From the NCBI GenBank assembly GCA_964506645.1, contig CAZDML010000015.1, positions 1 through 24,826 on the forward strand: DNA of 24,826 nt, in the 5' to 3' direction. Every line of letters begins with the position of its first letter. Position 1 is the first letter of the stretch. The translations under genes and the position numbers were made by a program. Shown piece after piece: positions 1 through 8,281 of the stretch. The notes under the pieces are model-generated. The model worked only from the letters and a program-made list of their open reading frames with translations, was not told where the DNA came from and did no database searches. This DNA is from CAZDML01 sp964506645. Its GTDB lineage: Bacteria > Elusimicrobiota > Elusimicrobia > 2-01-FULL-59-12.

Positions 1-1
1 G

Positions 2-3000
2 TATCACGTACCACGTATCACGTCTTCCGCCTTCCAGTCGCAGGCTCTCGAACCCTATCTCACCCGCTGGATTCAGCCTTTCTATACCGCAGCTCCCGTG
101 CATGTGGTCGGCGATTTACTGCAAATGACGCGTCCGACCGCCTCCCTGCTGGCCCCCGTCTACCAAGCCTTTGGCATTTCTCCTGACACAAAGGCGCATC
201 ATCGACTGGTTGTATGGTTAGACCCGCTCTGGGAAACCGTAATGCTCTCTGTCGTCTATGCCCAGACCCATTCTGCTACTCATACTTTAATTGGGTTTGC
301 CGTGGCACATACGCTCATCCATTGGATCGTCCGTACGGTGCAGCGGGAATGGTCCTGGAAAGCGCTGTTCACGGATGTTTGTCATTTGGGGGCAAGAATC
401 GTGCTTTCCGGAATATTACTCATGCCGATGATGAGGGGCTCCGATCTTTTCTCCCAAATCTCTTCAGGCGTTATCAGTTTTGCAATCCATGCAATATGGA
501 ACAGTCTGATTTTTCATCTTGGAACCATCTACCCCTCACAACAAAAAAATCCACTGTATATGTCTCTGACTTCCGCGCTCTTTTTGAGCCAAGAAGCGCC
601 GAACAAACATTTTGACGCGCTGCGAAAGCTCCACGGCCCCGCGCTCAAAGGGGTGCCCAACGAGGATGTACGCAAAATCTGGGCGGCGCTGGCCGAGGGC
701 GCCGAAGAATCCGTGACGCTGTCGATCCGCGGAGAACAACGCGACAAAGCGATTACCGCAGTCAAAGCCTACGTGGACGCGAAGGTCGCCAAAGCCAATA
801 CGGTCTCCGAAACCCCAGCAAAGAAAGAGAAGGCGCCGGCCCCCTCTGCCAGCGATGCCTGGCCTTCCGCAAAATTCAACGACCGCGCGCATCCAAGAAT
901 TCACATGTTTGGGGTTCACCCGTTTCCCACCGTGTTTCGTTTCAGCGCAGACGCAAACGATCCTCCATTACCCATGACTGAGACCGATCGCACCTTTTTT
1001 GCGTTGCCGCCCACGCGAACCGTTTATGAAACGGTTCGCACAACACCGGATCTCGAAGCCCAGCTGCTCGCCGTCATCCAGCAGATGGAAATGGACTCCG
1101 AGCCTGAGTTTGATGGAACAGCGACGTGGTCCGATATCGCCGCCTATACAAACGTTTTACTCACGGACTCGCCCCAAAAACTGAAAAAGGTGCCCACCCT
1201 TGCCGCCTATCAAGCTCTCTTACTGAAAGATCATCTCTTTACCTCTGGAGAGCTTGTTCATCTGGTGATGCGTCAATTAAGCGACTATGGTGACTCGAGC
1301 GCACCCCATGCGTACCACACCTTGATGACCATACTCAACCACCTCTGGATGAACAAAGGCAACAACCCGAGATGGACCGCGCACGCCCAGCCGCTCGCAG
1401 GACTCGAGGTCATCAAAGCATTCGAGCTCACTCGCGTTTACGCGAATGCGCATCACGTCGCTTTCATCGCAACCGTCACACTGGATCTTCAAGACGAAGA
1501 CCCTCTTCAATTCTTGGTCCGCGTCGCGCGCAACGATCTTTCAACACAGAGTCTTCTCCACGTTCAACATCAGGGCATGCTCGCCAATTACGCCAAAGAT
1601 CCCAGCTCAGTGATCGAGCCCCTGGGATATTTTGAAGTCCCGTTTAAAGTCGATCGCCCCCTGGCAAAGCCCATGGGCACCGTCACATCGGCACCGCTCC
1701 CGCGTACAGGCGCTCTGGAAATCATGGAATGGCCTCAGGGTGCGCTCCCTCTTATGTTTGGAAAATCACCAGAAGATCTTCTACGCGTACAAACAACGCC
1801 CTGGGTCCAATCCATAAATATTGCGACCGATAAAGTGAAACAGGTTTGGCTTGCCGTCATTAAACTTCTCATTTCATTAACCAATGTAGACCAAGAGACC
1901 CTGGTGCTCAAGCACATGGTTAACTTGCCCGAAAATATTCTGATGTATCAAGACAAGGATGATCTTTATTTGCTCTACGCCTATGAGCACTTCAGTTATA
2001 AGGAAAAAGGCTCCTTGGCCGACATTCTCGTCCATGCCTTTGAGCTGGGACTTCCCACACGGGCCCACCCCGAGAGTGCCTGGCTAGGGCGCGATTTCTT
2101 ACCCGATGTTGCGCTAATGGCCTGGGACACACTGGTCAACTTCTTGCTTGTCGCCAAATGTGCGGCGGGCTATGCCCTCCTGGAAACCGCTTCAGCCGCA
2201 GTGCGTTCCGTGGTCCTTCTGGGTGAGCGCGCGGCCGTTCTGCAGGGGAAGGACGATGAACGTGCCGATTTCTACAGTCGCGCCCGGGATGCGTTGCACA
2301 CACTGCTGCAGGACAAGCGTGCGCATGACGCTGATGTTATAGGGGTGAGAGAACAGGCCCAGATTCAAAGCGGTCAACTGGAAGCAGGGATCCTTCAGGA
2401 AGGGCTCACGAGCAAAGACATCGACGCCTTGCGCAACCGGCATCAGAACTTAAAACGTGTTCCCAACGCCGATCTCAGGGCTCTTTGGGAGGGTCTGGTG
2501 CACGTGCATACCCAATCCCCATTCTCGCAACTGACGGAGCCGATCACAACCGCCATCTTAGACCACCTGGGGTGGTCGACAACGGCCGCCGACTTGCGTT
2601 CCACGCGTATGGACGCGCTGAACACGCTCTGGTCGTTCGTCAAAGCCAAACTCTTCAAGGCACGTCCCGATGTGGCCGCGCATGTCGCAGACAGGGCAAT
2701 AAACGTCAAAGAAGAACAGGCCGCCGCCCCCGCCGAAGCAGAAGAAGAAACGCCGGCAACCGCCAGCGGACCAGCACCCAATTTCCGTGCCCCGAAAAAT
2801 ACCCCGCGCTTGCGCATGGTGGGACACCATCCCTTCCCCGTCGCTTTGTATCAAGGCTGGACGGATCATCCGGAACAAACGCTCATCAATCTAAACACGC
2901 AAAGTGGCTTTGCGGCGATCAATCATCTTCCCATAGCCATCATTGAACGTACCGAAGCCGACCCTGCCTTTAAAAAAGCACTCACAGCGGGTCTAGAGGA

Positions 3001-5416
3001 AATGGAACAGATCATCTTTAAAAAACCGGATACCGACCACCCCTTCTGGACGCGTATTGCCAATGTCGCTGATGATTTATTGGATACGCAAAATAATTTA
3101 GACACAGCGATTCGTACATCTGCACCGGTGAAACAATTGCGCGCCTGGTTACTCGAAGCGCAGATGATCGGATCGGACAAAAAGATCGAAGCGCTGATGC
3201 GTGGGCTTAGCGATGCGGGACGGGGCGCACAGACAGGGGGCTACTATCAGACGCTTCTGGGTGTCGTTAATGCGCTCCGTAAGGAGCGCGGCGCTTCCGC
3301 GCTTACTAGCGCCGAAGAAATAAGCGCGATGGAAGTTCGTTATATTCTGACCCATTCCTTCTTTGATGAATGGTCCATCACTGTTTCTTTCAAAGATAAC
3401 AGCGCCCCTGTTCGTTTTATTGCGCGGGTCGGCAAACAGGCGAAACACTCGGGGTATACCTTGCAGGTCGCGCATGATCTCCTGCGTACGGCACATACGT
3501 GGGATACCGCGCATACCGCCCGTTCCCTGGGACATACCACGGCAGACATTAAAGTCATCGCAACCCGAGGCTTCCAAAGGGGAAAAGCGTTGACGATCGA
3601 TATCCCCCGGACCGTTGAAATTGAATTTATCGATTGGCCCCAAGACTATTGGCATACGACCCTCGGCCTGTCTGCCTCCGCACCCCTCCGTTACGAACCC
3701 CACGTTGGATCAGCGGAGTATGTCGACCTTCCCTTAAAGGAGTCTAACACCGTATTAAAAAATCTATTTCAGATTCTCATTCGACGAGGTGTGGAACGTC
3801 TGCGGGCCCATCTTTCTTACCCCGAACACATGCTTCCTCATCCGCTCTTTGCGATTAAAAAAGAAGGGAAAGCATGGTCGATCCTGTCGCTCGATGCGTA
3901 CGATCCCCTGGGCGCCAACGACGATCCCGCTGCCATGCTAAAGACCCTCGTCGACTTGGGACTTCCGAGCCTGGACGTACCGAACAAACCGCTAATGGGC
4001 ACCTCTCTTTATCCCGACTCTGTCGCCATGATCTGGCAGGCACTGTCCGAAGACGCGGCAGTCCCCGCTGATGACCCGATCGCTCACGCGCATCGCACCT
4101 TAGAGACGGCCGCAATTCTTGAACGCAGCATTACCCTTCTGCAAACAGCCGAGGCCGCTGCTGCTGAGGCCTCTGACAAAGACCGCGCCGCGGCGTATAA
4201 AAAGGCAGCGGCGGCTGCGCAAACCTATTTAAACGACAAAGCCGACGACATCGCCGATGCGCAGACCGCCATTCACAAAGCGAAGGAGGATGCGGAAGAA
4301 GCTCTTCGCCAAGCGGCTCTCCAGGCGCAAGAAGAAGCCGCTGCGCGACTGAAGCAATCAGAGGCAAGAGAAGAACGCATGATGGGCGAATGGAAAACCG
4401 CTTTTCGAAAATTCCTAAACGAACTATTCCCGAAGCGTTCAGCATTGGCATTACATATTACGCCTTGGATGGAAGAGGACGAATCGCCCTTATGGATGTG
4501 GGGTGCCGCGCTTCACATCATGGAATGGACGCGCAAACAGCAGGAAATATTATTCGAGAACCTCCAAGACGCGTTAGGTGCTCGCAACAGTGTCCTTGAG
4601 GTGGACGAATCGCTTATTCTTGTGTTTACGGCTGCTATTTTCTCTGGTGTTACACGCCAAGAAATCGATGCTCTGTTTACGACCTACAACAGTCAATTTA
4701 AGACTGGGAAGATGGGCGATCCCAATCAATTTTTCATCTCCAAATTACGGAATGTCACAGCAGAGAAGTGGGGCATCGCTTCGGATTATGCTGAGCGGGT
4801 CGCGCTAGAAGACATTTGCGCACTACAACTCGAGCTGGCCAAAAAAGAGATCCCCCTCAGCGTACGTCAGCAGCTGCAGCAAAGCCTCCGTGAGCTAGCG
4901 ATCGAGAAATCCATAGAACCCGACCAACTGCAAATGGTTCAGGTGGGGTTTATGAATTTGTTGTACTTCTGGTTTACGCCTGAGCAGATCTTGGACGCTG
5001 CGACTCGCGTCCATCAACACACCGGCAACGACTACACAGACTTTTTCGCGGAGTTGATTCAGGAGCATGAAAATCTTGAGCACACGATGACGGGGATGCT
5101 GCCGTTCTGGGAACCGCTTCATCGGGCGCTCTCCCGTATCGGCATGGGCTGGATTGTTTGGTTTGTGCTGGCGCCTGCCGTAGAAGAATGGGCGGTCACG
5201 CTGGGCATTCTCTCCCGCGATCAGATGATTCAGAGGCACACCCGCGTTTTTGAGCACGGCCGCGGCTGGCGTGAGGCCACCGCCCAGGATCTGTTGTCCT
5301 TACGCGCTTTAAGCGCCCTCTCCCCGCAACGCATTGTGGCCAACATCTGGCAGCACCGTTGGTTCTCGTTCACCCGCCGTCATCCACAGGTCTTACGGTT
5401 TGGGTGGGCCGCTTAA
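2..5416 (+). CDS. Giant repeat-containing membrane/coiled-coil protein, 5' end outside window
   Basis: The frame is open to the left edge; the first possible start in view is GTG 98, but residues before it (around ALEPYLTRW) also look coding, so the gene probably begins upstream. Numbering from GTG 98 gives 1772 residues. Residues ~35-150 contain several hydrophobic segments with a WET..AHTLIHW..HAIWN pattern that loosely recalls CPBP/CAAX-type intramembrane proteases. Two homologous ~635-residue units follow: HPRIHMFGVHPFP (~265) matches TPRLRMVGHHPFP (~901), WPQ (~544) matches WPQ (~1179), and DVALMAWDTL (~669) matches DSVAMIWQAL (~1307). Residues ~1330-1435 are an Ala/Glu/Lys-rich coiled coil. 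Near the C-terminus a hydrophobic stretch contains APAVEEW, like CPBP motif 1 without the rest. I do not recognise the family. It may be a structural or envelope protein; no catalytic set is complete. Confidence 0.85.
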   Translation, partial: YHVPRITSSAFQSQALEPYLTRWIQPFYTAAPVHVVGDLLQMTRPTASLLAPVYQAFGISPDTKAHHRLVVWLDPLWETVMLSVVYAQTHSATHTLIGFAVAHTLIHWIVRTVQREWSWKALFTDVCHLGARIVLSGILLMPMMRGSDLFSQISSGVISFAIHAIWNSLIFHLGTIYPSQQKNPLYMSLTSALFLSQEAPNKHFDALRKLHGPALKGVPNEDVRKIWAALAEGAEESVTLSIRGEQRDKAITAVKAYVDAKVAKANTVSETPAKKEKAPAPSASDAWPSAKFNDRAHPRIHMFGVHPFPTVFRFSADANDPPLPMTETDRTFFALPPTRTVYETVRTTPDLEAQLLAVIQQMEMDSEPEFDGTATWSDIAAYTNVLLTDSPQKLKKVPTLAAYQALLLKDHLFTSGELVHLVMRQLSDYGDSSAPHAYHTLMTILNHLWMNKGNNPRWTAHAQPLAGLEVIKAFELTRVYANAHHVAFIATVTLDLQDEDPLQFLVRVARNDLSTQSLLHVQHQGMLANYAKDPSSVIEPLGYFEVPFKVDRPLAKPMGTVTSAPLPRTGALEIMEWPQGALPLMFGKSPEDLLRVQTTPWVQSINIATDKVKQVWLAVIKLLISLTNVDQETLVLKHMVNLPENILMYQDKDDLYLLYAYEHFSYKEKGSLADILVHAFELGLPTRAHPESAWLGRDFLPDVALMAWDTLVNFLLVAKCAAGYALLETASAAVRSVVLLGERAAVLQGKDDERADFYSRARDALHTLLQDKRAHDADVIGVREQAQIQSGQLEAGILQEGLTSKDIDALRNRHQNLKRVPNADLRALWEGLVHVHTQSPFSQLTEPITTAILDHLGWSTTAADLRSTRMDALNTLWSFVKAKLFKARPDVAAHVADRAINVKEEQAAAPAEAEEETPATASGPAPNFRAPKNTPRLRMVGHHPFPVALYQGWTDHPEQTLINLNTQSGFAAINHLPIAIIERTEADPAFKKALTAGLEEMEQIIFKKPDTDHPFWTRIANVADDLLDTQNNLDTAIRTSAPVKQLRAWLLEAQMIGSDKKIEALMRGLSDAGRGAQTGGYYQTLLGVVNALRKERGASALTSAEEISAMEVRYILTHSFFDEWSITVSFKDNSAPVRFIARVGKQAKHSGYTLQVAHDLLRTAHTWDTAHTARSLGHTTADIKVIATRGFQRGKALTIDIPRTVEIEFIDWPQDYWHTTLGLSASAPLRYEPHVGSAEYVDLPLKESNTVLKNLFQILIRRGVERLRAHLSYPEHMLPHPLFAIKKEGKAWSILSLDAYDPLGANDDPAAMLKTLVDLGLPSLDVPNKPLMGTSLYPDSVAMIWQALSEDAAVPADDPIAHAHRTLETAAILERSITLLQTAEAAAAEASDKDRAAAYKKAAAAAQTYLNDKADDIADAQTAIHKAKEDAEEALRQAALQAQEEAAARLKQSEAREERMMGEWKTAFRKFLNELFPKRSALALHITPWMEEDESPLWMWGAALHIMEWTRKQQEILFENLQDALGARNSVLEVDESLILVFTAAIFSGVTRQEIDALFTTYNSQFKTGKMGDPNQFFISKLRNVTAEKWGIASDYAERVALEDICALQLELAKKEIPLSVRQQLQQSLRELAIEKSIEPDQLQMVQVGFMNLLYFWFTPEQILDAATRVHQHTGNDYTDFFAELIQEHENLEHTMTGMLPFWEPLHRALSRIGMGWIVWFVLAPAVEEWAVTLGILSRDQMIQRHTRVFEHGRGWREATAQDLLSLRALSALSPQRIVANIWQHRWFSFTRRHPQVLRFGWAA

Positions 5417-5439
5417 TCTTTTTTTAGTAGAGTCAATCT

Positions 5440-5583
5440 ATGTTCTTCCTTCTCCTATCGCTCAAGCCGACCAACTGCATGGTGATGGCCAATCTGCTGC
5501 TCTACGCCGCGGTCGCGGTGTACTGGATTTTCTCGTTTATCGCTCCTGCGATCATCGTGAAAACCGACTCTATCGCCGAGTAG
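5440..5583 (+). CDS. Small hydrophobic orphan protein, 47 aa
   Basis: ATG 5440 to TAG 5581 encodes a 47-residue peptide that starts MFFLLLSLKP and has one clear membrane span (about residues 16-40, NLLLYAAVAVYWIFSFIAPA) before a charged tail ending DSIAE. There is no Shine-Dalgarno. TAGAGT lies 6 nt before the ATG and could be a weak -10 for a leaderless transcript. The ORF fills the gap between the giant protein and the flp pilin. It has coding-like composition and no competing ORF of better quality. Function unknown; it could be a small accessory of the pilus locus or of the giant membrane protein. Confidence 0.5.
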   Translation: MFFLLLSLKPTNCMVMANLLLYAAVAVYWIFSFIAPAIIVKTDSIAE

Positions 5584-5664
5584 TTGGTCCGTCTGAAAAC
5601 CGAATAAAACCCTTCCTCCCGACTCTCAGGAGTGCCGCACAATGCTGCGCTCAAGGAGAGTCCC

Positions 5665-5835
5665 ATGAAAACCCAAGACCGAATCCTCACCCGTAAAGGC
5701 CAAGGCCTCATCGAGTATGTCCTGGTTGTTCTTTTAATTGCGGTGGCCACCATTGGCGTCGTCCGCGCGATGGGGAACTCCACCCATGATGGCTTCCAAA
5801 AAGCCAATAGCGAGCTGGACCGTGTATTCAAATGA
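5665..5835 (+). CDS. flp: Flp/Fap type IVb major pilin
   Basis: A 56-residue prepilin with a short basic leader and the Flp cleavage/assembly motif: leader ending RKG, then QGLIEY, so cleavage after Gly12 puts Glu at +5 and Tyr at +6, as in Flp pilins. A ~20-residue hydrophobic helix (VLVVLLIAVATIGVV) follows, then a short polar tail. ATG 5665 was chosen because AAGGAGAG (5653-5660) is placed correctly for it. Flp is the structural subunit of Tad pili, used for surface adhesion, processed by a TadV/CpaA prepilin peptidase (not in this window) and polymerised by the TadA-B-C machinery encoded downstream. Its stop overlaps the ATG of the secretin gene, so it heads the Tad operon. Confidence 0.9.
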   Translation: MKTQDRILTRKGQGLIEYVLVVLLIAVATIGVVRAMGNSTHDGFQKANSELDRVFK

Positions 5836-6575
5836 ACGGTTTTCGGCCGTTTCTGCTGGGTCTAGTTGTGCTCACACGTGCGGGAACCGTCTTCGCTGCC
5901 GACGCAGAAAAAATGATTCAAATCGGCGTGGAAGTGGTCGAGGTCGATGAACACAAAAGCCAAACTCTTGGCATCGAATGGTTGTCATCCCTTCATGTGA
6001 ATGAAGCCGACGTGCCGGCCGTGCTGACTCTTGGGACTTTAACCCGTGATCACATCTTTGCCGACCTACATGCGCTGCTGCAAGAAGGAGCGGCCGATCT
6101 TTTGGCTAATCCTAAACTCGTGACGAGAGACGGCACAACGGCCACTTTTCATGCCGGAGGAGAAATTCCCTACATTACGTCCGCTTCCCTTGGAACCACG
6201 ACCGTGGAGTTCAAGCCGTATGGTGTTCATCTGCAAATTAGCCCGCGCGTATCACCGGACGGAAAAATCGCCTTGAGCCTGGAAGCCGAGGTCAGCGCCC
6301 CGGACACCCAAAACAGCGTCAGCCTTTCGGGAAACACCGTCCCCGGCATTTCTTCCCGCGAAATCCGCTCGGATCTCACGATGGAAGGTGGCACAACACT
6401 CACACTCGCTGGGCTCATTCAAAATGAAAAACAGTGGACGCGCCGTGGTGTTCCATTCTTAAGCAAGATCCCGCTTCTGGGCTACCTGTTCAGCCGCAAA
6501 GTTCAAATCAACAAACGTACATCGATTGTGGTGTTTGTCACACCGCGCGTGTTGGAGGAGGGGGAACGTGGGTAA
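5832..6575 (+). CDS. Minimal type II/III secretin (RcpA/CpaC-like) for Tad pilus
   Basis: A 247-residue exported protein: signal peptide ~1-22 ending VFAA, then a secretin core with LLANPKLVTRDG, GGEIPY and the diagnostic C-terminal FLSKIPLLGYLFS (~209-221), followed by a VFVTPRVL strand. Secretins form the outer-membrane channel through which the pilus passes. It overlaps flp upstream (ATGA) and the TadE gene downstream by 8 nt. Oddity: CpaC/RcpA proteins are normally ~400-500 residues with N-terminal BON/N-domains; here only ~25 residues separate the signal peptide from the secretin core. The short form matches the compact nature of the whole locus. The identity as a secretin is firm; assignment to the Tad system rests on context. 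Confidence 0.88.
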   Translation: MNGFRPFLLGLVVLTRAGTVFAADAEKMIQIGVEVVEVDEHKSQTLGIEWLSSLHVNEADVPAVLTLGTLTRDHIFADLHALLQEGAADLLANPKLVTRDGTTATFHAGGEIPYITSASLGTTTVEFKPYGVHLQISPRVSPDGKIALSLEAEVSAPDTQNSVSLSGNTVPGISSREIRSDLTMEGGTTLTLAGLIQNEKQWTRRGVPFLSKIPLLGYLFSRKVQINKRTSIVVFVTPRVLEEGERG

Positions 6576-6993
6576 GGTGCCAGCCCGACTCTATGACCGT
6601 CAGGGACAAACCCTCATCGAAACCGCCCTGCTGTTGCCTTTGGTTGTTTTAACGCTGGTCGTTCTTTTGGAACTGGGGCTCCTCCTCAGTACACGAATTC
6701 GGCTACATCACACGGCCTCCTTGGGCAGCTCGCAGAGCATCACGACATTCACGGGGCTGCCGAGCCTGCGCTGGGGGGTGATTCTCCCAACGAAGATCCA
6801 TTACGACCGCATGACAGGATGGAAGGCGTATCCGGTGCCTGGGGTCCGCAGGGACGGAAATTTTCTTCAGAGCACGGATGTTTCGTTTCAATTTTTTCCT
6901 CATTTCATTTTCCATCGCTGGATACCCCCTCTGACTGTTCACGCGTACAGCGAACATCCTCAAGAACCCCGTGTTCCGCAGGAGGGCGCATGA
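6568..6993 (+). CDS. TadE-like pseudopilin
   Basis: A 141-residue protein beginning at GTG 6568, chosen because GGAGGAGGGG lies just upstream and because the GTG overlaps the end of the secretin gene by 8 nt. The N-terminus has the basic leader and pseudopilin motif RQGQTLIETALLLPL: Gly, then Glu at +5, then a long hydrophobic helix (LVVLTLVVLLELGLLL). The soluble remainder is unrecognised. TadE-like proteins are minor pseudopilins of Tad systems, processed by the same peptidase as Flp. The stop overlaps the next start (ATGA). Confidence 0.78.
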   Translation: MGKVPARLYDRQGQTLIETALLLPLVVLTLVVLLELGLLLSTRIRLHHTASLGSSQSITTFTGLPSLRWGVILPTKIHYDRMTGWKAYPVPGVRRDGNFLQSTDVSFQFFPHFIFHRWIPPLTVHAYSEHPQEPRVPQEGA

Positions 6994-7772
6994 AACCGCT
7001 TTTCACCCGCAGAGGGCAGATCTTGATCCCAGGCCTAGGCCTCTTTTTCGTCGGGCTAATCGCCTTTGCGGGCCTCTTCACTTTGGGGACCTACACCCTG
7101 GCCAAAATGCGCTTGCAAACGGCCGCTCAAGCGGCCGCCCTAAGCGCTGCACGCGCACAGGCCCATCTTCTTAATAAGTTGTCCGCGCGCAACCAAACAG
7201 TGAACCGGTTTGTCCCTGTGAAATGGAAAGACTACGGGGAAATTCTTGCGAAAGATATTCCCGCATTTAGCGCGTGGGCCGAGACCAGCGCACAGATGGA
7301 GCACTGGGGCTTTTTAACCTATCCCCCACATGTCGGACGTCAGGTCGCCAAGCAAAATGGGGCCACGGGTCTGACGTTGTTCACACCCACACCCGCACCT
7401 TCCCTTTTAATCGCCAAACCTCTGTATCTGCTCTACAAAATTCCTGTGCCGCCCTTTGTCGCTGTGCATTATGTAGAAAAAGCCTATTTTGCGCGCGCCT
7501 GGAAACCGACGGAACGGAAAGCGCAGCCGCCGCACCGTACCACGTGGATGGTCCGTCGCGGAATGTTGCATGCCGCGGCAAGTGCCGGGCTCTATTTGGA
7601 TATTGCCGAGGGGAATTGGCTGCATAACGGCGGATTTCCTCGAACCAGCGAGTCCGTGCTCGGAAATTTTAATGTGCAATCGTTTTATCCTTTCTTTAAT
7701 GCGCGGCTGCTGCCGCAACCCGTCACTCCGCTGGCGCGATTATGGAACAGCGGATGGGATGGCACCCTATGA
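6990..7772 (+). CDS. TadG/TadE-like Flp pilus assembly protein
   Basis: A 260-residue protein from ATG 6990, preceded by GCAGGAGGG (strong Shine-Dalgarno) and overlapping the previous stop. It starts with the same leader pattern as its neighbours (RRGQILIPGLGLFFVG) but has Pro where pseudopilins have Glu+5, then one membrane helix and an Ala-rich helix (QTAAQAAALSAARAQA) that is typical of the N-terminal region of TadG/'Flp pilus-assembly TadE/G-like' proteins. The C-terminal ~190 residues are not recognised and no vWA domain is visible. It probably sits in the inner membrane with its bulk in the periplasm. Overlaps the following gene by ATGA. Confidence 0.72.
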   Translation: MKPLFTRRGQILIPGLGLFFVGLIAFAGLFTLGTYTLAKMRLQTAAQAAALSAARAQAHLLNKLSARNQTVNRFVPVKWKDYGEILAKDIPAFSAWAETSAQMEHWGFLTYPPHVGRQVAKQNGATGLTLFTPTPAPSLLIAKPLYLLYKIPVPPFVAVHYVEKAYFARAWKPTERKAQPPHRTTWMVRRGMLHAAASAGLYLDIAEGNWLHNGGFPRTSESVLGNFNVQSFYPFFNARLLPQPVTPLARLWNSGWDGTL

Positions 7773-8281
7773 TGTCGCCCCGGAAATTTGTTATCCGGGG
7801 CCCAGCTAGACAATCTGGATCCCGGCTTACTACATGCCGGGATGACGACAGTTGCTCGGGACAAGCGCTGATCGAGTGGGCGATCCTGGCTCCGCTCTAC
7901 CTGCTCCTGTTTATAGGACTTGTGGTTTTCGGGGAGTGGTTCTTAATTCGACAGGAACTTCTCATGACCGCGAAAGAAGGCGCACTTCTCTATAGCAGCG
8001 GTCGCCTCGAGAAGCCGGTGGTCCTGCGCCTGATGCGTCGCCGGCTCGAGCGCGGACATCCTACCCTTCCCTTAGACACCGTCGATATTCGCATTGAGCG
8101 CGCACGGGGGTTTACCGCCCGCGTCCTTGAGCTCGATAAAGTGACGGTGACCTATCATCCGCGCCCTTTGCTTTTACGGTATTTCAGCGATCCCCTGGAG
8201 GAATCATGCGTGATCAAACATGCCCCACCGTATCGACTGTTCGTCTGGCCACTTACGTTCGGTCCGCCCGTGAAATGGTAA
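7769..8281 (+). CDS. TadE-like pseudopilin with repeat-derived leader
   Basis: 170 residues from ATG 7769 (ATG 7772 is equally possible); both overlap the preceding stop. Residues 31-37 are the pseudopilin motif G-QALIEW with Glu at +5, followed by a hydrophobic helix (AILAPLYLLLFIGLVVFG), as in TadE. What precedes is unusual: residues ~7-29 are encoded by a palindromic dispersed repeat (7789-7850), which lengthens the leader to ~31 residues instead of the usual short basic one. No ATG, GTG or TTG lies in frame between the repeat and the motif, so if the gene is expressed the repeat is translated. The C-terminal half is an unremarkable soluble domain. Confidence 0.75.
   Translation: MMSPRKFVIRGPARQSGSRLTTCRDDDSCSGQALIEWAILAPLYLLLFIGLVVFGEWFLIRQELLMTAKEGALLYSSGRLEKPVVLRLMRRRLERGHPTLPLDTVDIRIERARGFTARVLELDKVTVTYHPRPLLLRYFSDPLEESCVIKHAPPYRLFVWPLTFGPPVKW
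7789..7850 (+). repeat. Palindromic dispersed repeat, family 1, copy 1 (inside a CDS)
   Basis: The segment has nested inverted repeats: TCCCGGC 7820-7826 pairs with GCCGGGA 7836-7842, and the ends (TGTTATCC... and ...GGATGACGACA) are imperfectly complementary. It shares GGATCCC-G, ACTAC, CAT and CGGGATGAC, in the same order and spacing, with the element at 17946-18010. It lies wholly inside the pseudopilin gene and is read through in frame. Confidence 0.75.

Noticed and set aside
3149..3703. 184-codon minus-strand ORF opposite the giant protein
   Set aside because: It lies entirely within a strong plus-strand gene with clear internal homology; no start signals and no recognisable domain.
5411..5430. 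Possible terminator after the giant gene (T-run at 5418-5425)
   Set aside because: No stable GC hairpin precedes the T-run.
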